Shown: positions 1 to 8,215 of the stretch, piece by piece | Layout: each line of letters starts with the position of its first letter | Numbering within the stretch: the stretch's first letter is position 1 | DNA from: Armatimonadota bacterium | GTDB lineage: Bacteria > Armatimonadota > Hebobacteria > CAIYQO01 | Direction of reading: 5' to 3' | NCBI GenBank assembly: GCA_029553475.1 | Contig: JAKPKV010000190.1 | Location: 55,193 to 119,192 of the forward strand | Length of the DNA: 64,000 nucleotides | Translations under genes and position numbers: made by a program | Notes under the pieces: generated by a model | Databases searched by the model: none | What the model was told of the DNA's origin: nothing | The model's input: only the letters and a program-made list of their open reading frames with translations

Positions 1-1084
1 ACTCCCGGCCGATGACTTCGCGCACCGGGCGCGGCAGCGTCACCGAGGTGCTCTGGTGGAAGGCGCCGTTGAGCGAGATTTTCGGCGCGCCCAGCGTGGC
101 GAAGGTGTAGTAATTCGCCTTGTGCGTGACCACGGGGCGGGGCGGCACCTCCTGGCCGGCGGGAATGACCACCTCCTGCAGGTGCAGCTGTTCCACCGCG
201 TCCGGATCGGTCACCAGCCGGGCGGCCTTGTCCACGCCCGCATCGTCCTGGCCGCTGATGAGCAGCCGGATGGCGCCGTCGCTGCCGCGCGAGGACAGCC
301 AGCCGGCGCCGGGCTTGGACGCCTCGGCGGGCAGGCTAGCGGGGATCAGCTCCGGCCACTGATCGTAGCGGCCGAAGACGACGGCGTTGCCCGCGCGGGG
401 CAGGTGGGTAGTGACGAAGGGGGTGATACGCGCGAGCGGCTCGCGCAGGCCCCAGTCGGACGCCGTTTCCAGCAGGGTGCGCACGTCGCGCGGGGTGGGA
501 TGCGGCGGCAGCACCCAGACGCCGTTGGCGCTGTCCTCCGCGAGGTAGTCCAGCGGCGGGAAGGGATAACAGTTCAGCGGATACTGCGGCAGCGCGGCGC
601 GGGTGATCCCCAGCGTGGAGGTTTTCGCCAGCCGTACCCAGTTGGCGTCGTTATCCACGTCGCGGCAGAGGCCCTCGATGCTGCGCTGGCGCGTGACGAT
701 GCGAATTTCGTTGAAGCCGGGGCGCAGCAGGCCGCGCGGGATGCCGACATCCCACGCCACCAGCCCTTTGGACAGGCCGGCAAACGCGCGGGCGGCGACG
801 GGAATCGCGTTCACGTAGACCGCCATGCTCGCCTGGTGGATGAGGATCGTCTCCGAGTAGGTGTAGTGCAGGCGGAGGACGGGATTGTCCGTGAGGCGCA
901 CGCCGGGCAGCAGCTTGAACCAGTACGAGCGCTGATTGATGGGATCCGTCAGCGCCTGTTCTTCGCGGAAGAGCGGCACCTCATAGTGAATGGTGCCGGA
1001 CTGCGCGAACGCGCTGGCGAGCGAGAGCACGAGGAGCGCGAGCAACAGCGCGCCGCGCCCGGTGATACTACAATATTGCAGCAT
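1..1084 (-). CDS. bcsB: BcsB-like cellulose synthase regulatory subunit, 5' part (C-terminus outside window)
   Basis: The minus strand is open from an ATG at 1084 to the window edge (361 codons, no stop). AAGGAGG lies about 5 nt before the ATG. The product starts with a signal peptide (hydrophobic core about residues 12-28, ending near SAFAQ) and continues with motifs typical of BcsB: LPGVRLTDNPVLRLHY, then SETILIHQASMAVYVN, and further on WLSSRGSDGAIRLLISGQDD. BcsB is the periplasmic, membrane-anchored partner of the BcsA cellulose synthase that guides the glucan across the periplasm. The C-terminal anchor and any bcsA lie beyond the left edge. A strong promoter (1114-1142) precedes it. Family assignment is from recognisable motifs; whether the polymer is cellulose cannot be told here. 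Confidence 0.75.
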   Translation of the reverse strand, partial: MLQYCSITGRGALLLALLVLSLASAFAQSGTIHYEVPLFREEQALTDPINQRSYWFKLLPGVRLTDNPVLRLHYTYSETILIHQASMAVYVNAIPVAARAFAGLSKGLVAWDVGIPRGLLRPGFNEIRIVTRQRSIEGLCRDVDNDANWVRLAKTSTLGITRAALPQYPLNCYPFPPLDYLAEDSANGVWVLPPHPTPRDVRTLLETASDWGLREPLARITPFVTTHLPRAGNAVVFGRYDQWPELIPASLPAEASKPGAGWLSSRGSDGAIRLLISGQDDAGVDKAARLVTDPDAVEQLHLQEVVIPAGQEVPPRPVVTHKANYYTFATLGAPKISLNGAFHQSTSVTLPRPVREVIGRE

Positions 1085-1113
1085 GCAGCCTCCTTGTCGG
1101 TTGACTGTTACAA

Positions 1114-1142
1114 AAGTTAGGCGCTTTTCAAAAAAAAGTCAA
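1114..1142 (-). promoter_or_regulatory. sigma-70-type promoter of the bcsB-like gene
   Basis: Read on the minus strand: TTGACT (1137-1142), 17 nt spacer, TAACTT (1114-1119), about 30 nt before the ATG at 1084. The spacer is T/A rich (a run of seven T), unusual in this GC-rich sequence. Confidence 0.6.
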
Positions 1143-1206
1143 GCCCTCTCAGCCAATGTTTACCGTTTGCGTCATCTTAAACGCGGGCGGCGGAACCGCC
1201 CGGCGC

Positions 1207-1235
1207 TTGACAACCCCGCGCGCATTTGCTACAAG
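1207..1235 (+). promoter_or_regulatory. sigma-70-type promoter driving the leader of the HNH gene
   Basis: TTGACA (1207-1212), 17 nt spacer, TACAAG (1230-1235). This is divergent from the bcsB promoter. The predicted start near 1242 leaves about 250 nt of untranslated, highly structured sequence before the HNH start at 1491. Confidence 0.6.
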
Positions 1236-1241
1236 TAGGAC

Positions 1242-1431
1242 GGTGACATATCACTGCGCACTATCATCCATACCGGGCATACCGGGCGCGGCATGCCGCA
1301 GAGCGGGGCTGGCATCACGCGAGCAACGGCGACGTCTGCTCGCGTGGGATAGCACGCTACACTACGTGCCATCATCCGGATACGCCTGCCGGCGCCCGCG
1401 TCACCGCTCTCGGTACGCGGGCGTTGTGTTT
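1242..1431 (+). ncRNA. candidate structured leader RNA or small RNA (about 190 nt)
   Basis: From the promoter at 1207-1235 the transcript would contain a hairpin GCGGC-AT-GCCGC near 1290, a perfect 9-bp stem 1317-1325/1337-1345 with an 11-nt loop, and a terminator-like hairpin at 1393-1423 (9 bp plus 4 bp around one bulged C, CTCT loop) followed by TTGTGTTT. An alternative pairing of about 10 bp between GGGCGC..GGCA (around 1286) and TGCC.GCGCCC (1387-1397) would consume the 5' arm of the terminator hairpin, as in an attenuator. No known riboswitch or 6S RNA signature is recognisable. It could be a free-standing sRNA or a 5' regulatory leader of the HNH gene. Confidence 0.35.
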
Positions 1432-1490
1432 CACGGCCGTGCGCGGAAAGGGGACTCACTTTCGACGGGGAGAGAGGTTGGGAACGAGGG

Positions 1491-1982
1491 ATGTCGGACG
1501 AAGTGCTGGTGCTCAATCACAATTATCAACCGCTGAACATCACCAGTCGGCGACGGGCGGCGGTGCTGCTGTTTCTCGGCAAGGCGCACCTGGTGGAGGG
1601 CGGCGAGTCGCCGTCGGTGGTGCGGCTGAATCACTTCGTCCGCCGGCCGATGCCGATCCTGCGCCCCACGCGCAAGGCCATCTTCACGCGGGACGGGCAC
1701 CGCTGCGTCTACTGCGGGGCCGCCCACCTGCCGCTCACCATTGACCACGTGGTGCCCCGCGTGCGCGGCGGGCGCGACGAGTGGGACAACCTCGTCTGCT
1801 GCTGCACCTACTGCAACAACAAGAAGGGCGACCGCACGCCGGAGGAGGCGGGATTACTGCTGCTGGCGCCGCCGCGCCGGCCCAAGTGCCTGCCCTACAT
1901 CAGCTACCACAAGTTCGTCACCGCCCTGCGCAACCCGCGCTGGCAAGATTACCTGGCCCCCTACGCGGGCAGCCTGGCATAA
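1491..1982 (+). CDS. HNH endonuclease family protein
   Basis: 163 aa. The C-terminal half is a zinc-framed HNH module: CVYC (residues 72-75), the catalytic pair DH at 85-86 in TIDHVVPRVRGG, N100, and the second Cys pair in CTYCNNKKGD (105-108). The N-terminal half (VLVLNHNYQPLNITSRRRA) is the conserved lead-in of a widespread single-copy bacterial HNH family. These proteins are nucleic-acid-cleaving metal enzymes, but the physiological substrate of this subfamily is not established and it need not be a restriction enzyme. No methyltransferase or toxin partner is nearby. It has its own promoter and a long structured leader; the next gene is convergent across a perfect palindrome. The ATG at 1491 follows GGGAACGAGGG. 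Confidence 0.85.
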   Translation: MSDEVLVLNHNYQPLNITSRRRAAVLLFLGKAHLVEGGESPSVVRLNHFVRRPMPILRPTRKAIFTRDGHRCVYCGAAHLPLTIDHVVPRVRGGRDEWDNLVCCCTYCNNKKGDRTPEEAGLLLLAPPRRPKCLPYISYHKFVTALRNPRWQDYLAPYAGSLA

Positions 1983-2009
1983 GGCGGCGGCGAATCCTTA
2001 AGATACGCG

Positions 2010-2043
2010 CGCGCGGGGCAGGCCATATGGCCTGCCCCGCGCG
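2010..2043. terminator. perfect palindrome between convergent genes, probable bidirectional terminator
   Basis: 34-nt perfect palindrome, core GGGGCAGGCC-ATAT-GGCCTGCCCC, placed 27 nt after the HNH stop and 21 nt before the convergent HEAT-protein stop. There is no clear T-tract on either side (GATTTGGG). The core is shared with hairpins at 8157 and 34137. Confidence 0.5.
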
Positions 2044-2064
2044 ATTTGGGCGCCCGGCGGCGGA

Positions 2065-3477
2065 TTACTTCGCGGCCACCTGGCTCATCGCGTAGCGCAG
2101 CAGCGCGACGCGGGCGGCGAAGACGACGTCGGGCAGCGGGCTGTAGAAGCGCTGGCGGATCATCTCGCGCACCGGCTGGGCGTCGAGCATGCCGTACTTC
2201 GGCATCGCCTTGATGGCGGCGGCTTTCACCGCGGGGTCAATGGTCGCGACCGGTTTGGCGGGGGCGGCGGGCGTCGCCGCGTCGCCGTCGGCCGGGGGCG
2301 GGCCGGGATCGGCCGCCGGCACTTCGCCGGCCAGGTTGGCCACCACCGCGCGCAAGTATTTCTGCGCCGGGCCGTACCGGCGCGTCGCCAGCAGGTCAAT
2401 GGCGGCCAGGCGCACGCTCAGCGGCGTCTCTTCGTGCTGCGCCAGCGCGTAGAGGGTGCGGTTCGTCTGCCCCGCGGGCAGCGCGCGCAGGCAGGTGAGG
2501 GCGGTCAGCTGCTCCGCTTCCGTGCCCTGCAGCGCGGCGGTGAGGTATTCCGTGCTCTCTTCCGCGGGGAGCTCGGCCAGCACGGTGAGCACCAGCGGGT
2601 AATAGTCGGGCGTCTTCTTGCTCGCCATGTCGGCGAGGATATTCCAGCCGGACGGGTCGCCGAGCACGCCGAGCACCAGCGCGGCCTTCTCCTTCGCGCC
2701 GGTCAGCGGGAAGCTGAGCTGCGGGGTGAAGCGCGCGCGCACCTGCTTGGCGGCGCCGAGTTTGCCCAGCGCGCGGGCCAGCGCCACGCTTTTTGCGTCG
2801 TTGGCGGTATCGAAGAGGCCGAGGAGCTCCGGGATCACGCGCTTGTCGCCGATGGCGCCGAGGGCGTCAATGGCGGCGATGACCACCGCCTCGTCCTCGC
2901 TGTAGATGGCGAGGCGCAGCATGTTCAAGGCCGAGGTGTCGCGAATCTGGCCGAGGAAGCGGATGCCGGCCACGAACTCGGCGGCGGGCAGGCCGCTGCC
3001 GCCGGCGAGCACCGCGGCGCGCAGCAGGCGGCGGGCTTCCAGGTCGCCGGCTTCCACCAGCGCGACGAGGGCGGCGACATTGCCATCGCGATACTGCCGC
3101 AGCAGGATGCCGCGTTCGATCTGGATGATGAGCAGCGGGTCATCTTCGCGCCAGTAGGAGGCCCACTGCAGATAGGCCGCCTCGGCGTCCATGAGCTGCT
3201 CCTCTTCGATGAGGGCGCGAATCGCCGCCTTCGAGGGGATGGTCCGCGGCGGGGGCGCCGGCGCGGCGGTCGCCGTCGTATCGCCGTCATCGGCGCCCGT
3301 ACCGTCGTCATCCGTGCCGGTCTCCTCGCCGCCGTCATCGTCCGTCGTGGTGGTGGGCGTGGTGGTGGTGGGCGGCTTCTTCTCGTCATCATCCGAGAAG
3401 GACCACTGGGCGGAAGCGGGGAGCGCGAAGACCAGTCCGGAGACCAGCGTCAGCAGCAACAGCAAGCGATAGGTCAT
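2065..3477 (-). CDS. secreted HEAT-repeat protein
   Basis: 470 aa. Signal peptide at residues 1-23 (MTYRLLLLLTLVSG... ending PASAQ), then a low-complexity Asp/Thr/Gly stretch (about 30-75), a Pro-rich linker, and from about residue 80 a series of alpha-helical HEAT/PBS-like repeats, for example EAVVIAAIDALGAIGDKRVIPELL and AKSVALARALGKLG. A second Pro/Ala-rich linker lies near residue 390 before the last helices. Such repeats are protein-interaction scaffolds; no catalytic motif is seen. The acidic Thr-rich stretch looks like a flexible tether. It is the last gene before the convergent HNH gene. About 180 bp upstream, between it and the thioredoxin gene, shows nothing I can identify. Confidence 0.7.
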   Translation of the reverse strand: MTYRLLLLLTLVSGLVFALPASAQWSFSDDDEKKPPTTTTPTTTTDDDGGEETGTDDDGTGADDGDTTATAAPAPPPRTIPSKAAIRALIEEEQLMDAEAAYLQWASYWREDDPLLIIQIERGILLRQYRDGNVAALVALVEAGDLEARRLLRAAVLAGGSGLPAAEFVAGIRFLGQIRDTSALNMLRLAIYSEDEAVVIAAIDALGAIGDKRVIPELLGLFDTANDAKSVALARALGKLGAAKQVRARFTPQLSFPLTGAKEKAALVLGVLGDPSGWNILADMASKKTPDYYPLVLTVLAELPAEESTEYLTAALQGTEAEQLTALTCLRALPAGQTNRTLYALAQHEETPLSVRLAAIDLLATRRYGPAQKYLRAVVANLAGEVPAADPGPPPADGDAATPAAPAKPVATIDPAVKAAAIKAMPKYGMLDAQPVREMIRQRFYSPLPDVVFAARVALLRYAMSQVAAK

Positions 3478-3657
3478 GGCGTTCTCTCTTCGTGAAGACG
3501 GTGTCTACATCACGTTTCGCCGGCGGGGGCGCAGGGTCCTCTTCCCGCCGATACACATCATTGTACCACGGCAAGCCGGCGGCTGTGTAGGGGCGTCGCC
3601 ACCCGGCCCGTGTCTGCACAATATTCCCGAAAAATGGTCCTGGCACGCGGCCGGGGG

Positions 3658-4155
3658 TCATGGCGCCGCCAGCGCCGCCCGCACCGCCGCGTCCAGCCCT
3701 GGCTCATCCAGGCCGGACTGCCGGTAGCGGACCTTGCCGTCGCGGCCGAGGACGACGAAGGTGGGGAGGCCCCGCACCTGAAAGGCATCGGCGAGGCGGC
3801 CCTGGCCGTCCAGCAGCACGCGCAGCGTGTAGTGGTGCGCGGTGATAAACCGTTCGGCTTCGGCTTTTGTCTCGTTGACGTTCACGGCCAGCACCACCAG
3901 CTCGCCGGCCTTCGCCGCGGGCGACGCGCTGAACGCTTCGGTGTGGGGCATCGCCTGGCGGCAGGGAGCGCACCAGCTCGCCCAGAAGTCGAGGAGCACG
4001 ACCTTGCCGCGAAAATCCTCCAGCCTCACCGCCGCGCCCTGCAGATCAGCGAGCGCGCCGTTCGGCACGGCAACGCCCTCCTCGCGCGCCCCGGCCCAGA
4101 TGAGCGCCACGACGAGGCCGGCGGCGATGATCGCCACGAGCTGCCAGGTACGCAT
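3658..4155 (-). CDS. TlpA/ResA-type membrane-anchored thioredoxin
   Basis: 165 aa from the ATG at 4155, chosen because AGAGGGGG precedes it and the N-terminus MRTWQLVAIIAAGLVVALIW is a signal anchor; a longer open frame upstream lacks these. The thioredoxin fold carries WCAPC (Cys62 and Cys65) in LLDFWASWCAPCRQ, followed by a cis-Pro region (VRGLPTFVVLGRDGK). TlpA/ResA-like proteins act outside the cytoplasmic membrane as disulfide reductases, for example for apocytochrome c or metallocentre assembly. Nothing in the neighbourhood identifies a substrate. Length is normal for the family. Confidence 0.85.
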   Translation of the reverse strand: MRTWQLVAIIAAGLVVALIWAGAREEGVAVPNGALADLQGAAVRLEDFRGKVVLLDFWASWCAPCRQAMPHTEAFSASPAAKAGELVVLAVNVNETKAEAERFITAHHYTLRVLLDGQGRLADAFQVRGLPTFVVLGRDGKVRYRQSGLDEPGLDAAVRAALAAP

Positions 4156-4225
4156 GACGTGCCCCCTCTCTACCAGACTGGCATACGGTCCTACGTCGAG
4201 TATACCCGTCTCTCGTATATTATCC

Positions 4226-4260
4226 CTCAGAAACTGTACGAGCACTCTCGGTATGGGCCG
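4226..4260. repeat. solitary end of intergenic repeat family A
   Basis: CTCAGAAACTGTACGAGC and the following CTCTCGG match the terminal inverted repeat of family A (full copies at 12342-12506 and 43018-43187). No matching second end is evident in the 250-bp gap, so this looks like a solitary or decayed copy. The rest of the gap (4260-4407) holds nothing else I can identify. Confidence 0.5.
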
Positions 4261-4407
4261 GAAACCGCTGCCATCGGGCCGACGTCGGGGGAAATAGGGT
4301 TTCTCGCGTCCGCACGGTATCGTCGGGAACGCCCGTCCGGCGCCTCGCCCGCCAGGATAGCCCGGTATGCGGAGTGCAGCGCCGCGGGCATCAGACGGGG
4401 CCGAGCG

Positions 4408-6276
4408 TTACGATGACGCCAGATCGGCGCTTTCGTGGGTTTGCTGTTCGTAGACGCGGCGGAAGAGACCGTCCTGCTCCAGCAGCGCGTGGGGAGTGTC
4501 GAACTGGGTGACGCCGCCGTCTTCCAGCACCAGCACGAGGTCGCTGGCCAGCGCGGTGGAGACGCGGTGGGTGACGACGAAGCAGGTCTTGCCGGCCATG
4601 ATGCGGTTGAGCGTCTTGCGCACGCGGGCTTCCGTCTCCGGGTCCAGCGCGCTGGTGGTATCGTCGAGCAGCAGCACCGAGGGGCGGCTGAGCAGGCTGG
4701 CGGCGAGGGCCAGGCGCTGGCGCTGCCCGCCGGAGAGGCTCATGCCGCGCTCGCCGACGACCGTCTCGTAGCCGTCGGGCAGCGTCAGGATGAACTCGTG
4801 CAGGTCGGCGTTGCGCGCCGCCTCGCGCACCTGCGCGTCGGGGGCGTCCAGGTGGCCGTAGCGGATATTCTCCGCCACCGTGCCGCTGAAGATCACCGGC
4901 TCCTGCATCACCAGCGTGATGCGGTCGCGCAGGTGCAGCAGTTGGATATCGCGCAGGTCGCGGTCATCCAGCGTCACGGCGCCGGCGTCGGGATCGTAAA
5001 AGCGCATGAGCAGGTAGAGCAGCGTGCTCTTGCCGGCGCCGCTGGGGCCCATCACCGCCACCTGTTTGCCGGCGGGCACGGCGAAGCTGACGTCGGTGAG
5101 CGTGGGCGCCTCATCGCCGGGATAGGCGAAGGTGACGCCGTGGAAGGCGACGTCGCCGCGGGCGTCGGCGATGGCGGCGGCGTCCGGGCGGTCCACCGGC
5201 TCCGGATCGGCCTCGACGATATCGAAGATGCGGCGCAGCACCACGCTGACGCGCTGCACGTCGGCGAGGATATCGCTGAGCTGCACCGCCGGGCCGAACA
5301 TGAAGCCCGCGCTGGCGTAGAGCTGAATCACCTGTCCCGGCGTGAGCAGCGCGGCGCGGAAATCCTGCACGCTCCAGTAGAGCAGCAGGCCGATGGCGGT
5401 GGCGCTCACCCCGTTGGCGAGGATCGTCAGCCAGTTCTGCTGGCGTACCAGGTACATCATCAGCCGGGCGAGGTTGTGCGCGGACTCGGTGAAGGCGCGC
5501 ACCTCGGCGAGCTCGCGCCCGAAGACCTTGATGGTGCGCACGGCGGTGACGCGCTCCTCCACGCGATTGTACAGCGCGGTGGTGGCGCGGCGGGCGGCGA
5601 TGTTGCCCTCCTTGATGTGCGGGCGGATGCGCCGGAAGATGAAGACGTAGCAGGGCAGCGCCACCAGCATGAGGACGCCGAGCTTCGCGTTGATGACGAG
5701 AATGACCGCCGCCCCCACCAGGATGCTGGCGGCCTGCTGCACGAAGTTGACGGCGACCGTGCTGATGCTCGCCTGGATGGTGCCCACGTCATCCAACACC
5801 ACGGTGAGCAGGCGGCCCGTCTGCGTGCGGTCGAAGAAGGAGAGCGGCAGCCGCTGCACCTTCTCGTGCAGCACCTTGCGCAGCTCGAAGACCACGCGCT
5901 GCCCGATGTAGGTGATCTGGAAGCTGTACACCCACGAGAGCAGGATGATGAGCAGGTGGAAGCCGCTGTTGATGAAAAAGACGAGGATCACCAGCCGCAG
6001 GTGCGCGTCCATCGCGGACGGCGGGATGACCGCGCCCAGCATGAGCACGTCGTCTATCACCCGGCGGTTGATGTAGGCCCAGATATAGGGCTGCATGGAG
6101 GTGAACAGCGAGATGAGGATGGCGAGCAGCAGCCGCCAGCGCAGCGGGTACAGGTAATCGCGCCACAGGCGCTCCAGGTGCTCGCGCTCGGCCTGCGGAC
6201 GCGCTTCCTTGTCCCGGTACTGCTCCAGGATGGCGTCCAGGCGGAGCTGGTGGGTGCTGGGACGGCGCGGTGTCAT
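4408..6276 (-). CDS. ABC exporter half-transporter (TMD-NBD), subunit with degenerate Walker B
   Basis: 622 aa. N-terminal six-helix exporter domain, then an ATPase domain: Walker A GPSGAGKSTL, signature LSGGQRQR, Walker B LLLDD, D-loop SALD, and switch His in VVTHR. The residue after the Walker B Asp is Asp (LLLDD), where active sites have Glu (LLLDE); this is the hallmark of the non-hydrolysing site in heterodimeric exporters such as TM287/288 or BmrCD. The ATG overlaps the stop of the upstream ABC gene (ATGA) with GGAGGTGGAGG before it, so the two are translationally coupled and very likely form one heterodimer. The substrate is unknown; multidrug or lipid-type export is possible. Confidence 0.9.
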   Translation of the reverse strand: MTPRRPSTHQLRLDAILEQYRDKEARPQAEREHLERLWRDYLYPLRWRLLLAILISLFTSMQPYIWAYINRRVIDDVLMLGAVIPPSAMDAHLRLVILVFFINSGFHLLIILLSWVYSFQITYIGQRVVFELRKVLHEKVQRLPLSFFDRTQTGRLLTVVLDDVGTIQASISTVAVNFVQQAASILVGAAVILVINAKLGVLMLVALPCYVFIFRRIRPHIKEGNIAARRATTALYNRVEERVTAVRTIKVFGRELAEVRAFTESAHNLARLMMYLVRQQNWLTILANGVSATAIGLLLYWSVQDFRAALLTPGQVIQLYASAGFMFGPAVQLSDILADVQRVSVVLRRIFDIVEADPEPVDRPDAAAIADARGDVAFHGVTFAYPGDEAPTLTDVSFAVPAGKQVAVMGPSGAGKSTLLYLLMRFYDPDAGAVTLDDRDLRDIQLLHLRDRITLVMQEPVIFSGTVAENIRYGHLDAPDAQVREAARNADLHEFILTLPDGYETVVGERGMSLSGGQRQRLALAASLLSRPSVLLLDDTTSALDPETEARVRKTLNRIMAGKTCFVVTHRVSTALASDLVLVLEDGGVTQFDTPHALLEQDGLFRRVYEQQTHESADLASS

Positions 6277-8021
6277 GCCTCCACCTCCCCGGCATGCTTC
6301 CCTTTCAGTTCCTCGTAGAGCCGCCGGTAGAACCCGCCTTCGATCTCCATCAGCTCATCATGCGTGCCGATTTCGATGACGCGCCCGGCGTCCATGGCGA
6401 CGATTTGATCCGCCTCCACGATGGTGCTCAGCCGGTGCGCCACCACCACCGAAGTGCGGTCGCGCAGCACGGTGCGCATCGCCGCCTGCAGCGCGGCTTC
6501 CGACTCGCTGTCCAGCGAGCTGGTCGCCTCGTCGAGGATGAGCACCGCCGGCTTGCGCAGGATGGCGCGGGCGATGGCGATGCGCTGCTTCTGCCCGACG
6601 GAGAGTTTCGCCCCCTCCTTGCCCAGCCAGGTCTGATACCCGTCGGGCAGCGTCATGATGAAATCGTGAATCTGCGCCGCGCGCGCCGCGTCCTCCGCCT
6701 GTTCGAGGGTCGCGTCCGGATCGGCGTAAGCGATATTCTCGAAGACGGTGCCCTCGAACACCACCGGCTCTTGCGGCACCACGCCGGTGTGCCGGCGCAG
6801 GCTGCGCACCGTCAGCGCGCGCACGTCGTGGCCGTCCAGCGTCACCCGGCCGCCCTGTACGTCCCACAGGCGCAGCAGCAGGCTGGTCACCGTGGTTTTC
6901 CCGCAGCCGGTATGGCCGACGAGCGCGGTCATCTTGCCGGCGGGCAGGTGCAGGTCCAGGCCGGCGAAGAGCGGCTTGTCCGGGCCGTAGGCGAAGTGGA
7001 CGCCCTCCAGGCGCAGCTCGCCGCGCACGTCCTCCGGCAGGTCGGCGGCGCCGGGCTGCTCCACCACGTCGGGCCGGTGGCGCATCACGTCGAGGATGCG
7101 GTCCAGGCTGACGAACGCCTGGGTGATGGCGCCCGCCACCATGGTGAGGTTCACCGCCGGGGTGACGGCGTACCAGAAATAGGTATCCATGGCGTACATG
7201 GTGCCGTAGGTGATGGTGTCGTGCAGCACGAACCACGCCGCCCAGCAGTAGACGACGGTGGAGCCGATGCCGCCGATGAAGCGCGCGGTGGCGTTCAGCG
7301 ACACGGAGAGCATCTGCCCGCGCAGGCCGAACTGCAGCGCGCGATCGGTGGAGGCGAGAAACGCCGCCGTCTCGTCGCGCTCGCGGCAGTACGTCTTCAC
7401 CAGCCGCACGCCGGCCAGCCGCTCCTGCAGGCGGCCCGTCACCTGGTCCATGATCTCGCGCAGCTCCAGGTTGGCGCTGCGGATGCGCCGGGCGAAGAGG
7501 TAGTAGTTGAACGAGTAGAGGACGAGGATGACGATGATGACCAGCGCCAGCTCCCAGCGCAGCCAGAAGGCCAGCCCCAGCCCGAAGAGCAGCATCGCCA
7601 CGTTGCTGAAGATGCTCAACGCCTCGCCGGTGATCAGCGCCTGCACCTGCCCCACGTCGGTCATCAGCTTGCTCATCAGCGGCCCCGCCCCGGTTTCCCC
7701 GTGGAAGCGCATGCTGAGGTTGAGCACGTGGCGATACAGGCCGATGCGCAGGTCCACCACCAGCCGCTGGCCGAGGGAGGCGATGAGGAAGCGATTGATC
7801 ACGGTGAAGGTGGCGTTGACCATGGGCACGATGCCGATGATCGCCACCGTGACGAGAATGAGCCGCCATTCCTTATTGGTGAGGACGTGGTCGAGAAAAA
7901 AGCGCATGGCCAGCGGCGGGATGAGGGTGAACATCGCCGCGACCATGGTCACCAGCGCGGTGACCATCAGACGACCCCGGTACGGACGGAGGAGCAAAGC
8001 TAGAAATTGTAACCGCGTCAT
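6273..8021 (-). CDS. ABC exporter half-transporter (TMD-NBD), partner subunit
   Basis: 582 aa from the ATG at 8021 (MTRLQFLALLLRPYRGRLM), where the exporter fold begins; an upstream ATG at 8108 adds 29 residues of unlikely sequence. Six-helix exporter domain, then Walker A GHTGCGKTTV, a divergent signature LSVGQKQR (Val for Gly), Walker B LILDE with the catalytic Glu, and switch His in VVAHR. Together with the LLLDD of the downstream subunit this gives the one-good-site, one-degenerate-site pattern of heterodimeric exporters. It is separated from the upstream Fe-S gene by a palindrome, so it probably has its own promoter in the AT-rich stretch around 8120-8135. Start codon moderately sure. 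Confidence 0.88.
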   Translation of the reverse strand: MTRLQFLALLLRPYRGRLMVTALVTMVAAMFTLIPPLAMRFFLDHVLTNKEWRLILVTVAIIGIVPMVNATFTVINRFLIASLGQRLVVDLRIGLYRHVLNLSMRFHGETGAGPLMSKLMTDVGQVQALITGEALSIFSNVAMLLFGLGLAFWLRWELALVIIVILVLYSFNYYLFARRIRSANLELREIMDQVTGRLQERLAGVRLVKTYCRERDETAAFLASTDRALQFGLRGQMLSVSLNATARFIGGIGSTVVYCWAAWFVLHDTITYGTMYAMDTYFWYAVTPAVNLTMVAGAITQAFVSLDRILDVMRHRPDVVEQPGAADLPEDVRGELRLEGVHFAYGPDKPLFAGLDLHLPAGKMTALVGHTGCGKTTVTSLLLRLWDVQGGRVTLDGHDVRALTVRSLRRHTGVVPQEPVVFEGTVFENIAYADPDATLEQAEDAARAAQIHDFIMTLPDGYQTWLGKEGAKLSVGQKQRIAIARAILRKPAVLILDEATSSLDSESEAALQAAMRTVLRDRTSVVVAHRLSTIVEADQIVAMDAGRVIEIGTHDELMEIEGGFYRRLYEELKGKHAGEVEA

Positions 8022-8156
8022 CCCGGCAACCCCGGCGCGCGCCGCTGTGACCGGCGCACGGGTGAAGGATAGCATAGGCCAGCGGGGAGAACAACAGGGA
8101 AGTTGCACGAGATGCCGGATTTTTTAAAAATTTCCGAGGTGTGTGCCGCACCAACG

Positions 8157-8190
8157 CCCCGGGGGCAGGCCGCGCGGCCTGCCCCCGGGG
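8157..8190. terminator. perfect palindrome after the Fe-S protein gene, probable terminator
   Basis: 34-nt perfect palindrome, CCCCGGGGGCAGGCC-GCGC mirrored, 26 nt past the stop of the minus-strand Fe-S gene. No U-tract on either side. Shares the GGGGCAGGC core with 2010-2043 and 34137-34172. Confidence 0.5.
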
Positions 8191-8215
8191 GTGGTTGTGC
8201 TTCGATCCTCGAGAC

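Noticed and set aside
56..1120. 354-aa open frame on the plus strand at the left edge
   Set aside because: The minus strand encodes a BcsB-like protein with signal peptide, promoter and ribosome site; the plus frame is its shadow.
1242..1431. 6S RNA identity for the 190-nt structured region
   Set aside because: Length fits, but the long interrupted stem with a central bubble cannot be drawn convincingly, and a terminator hairpin competes.
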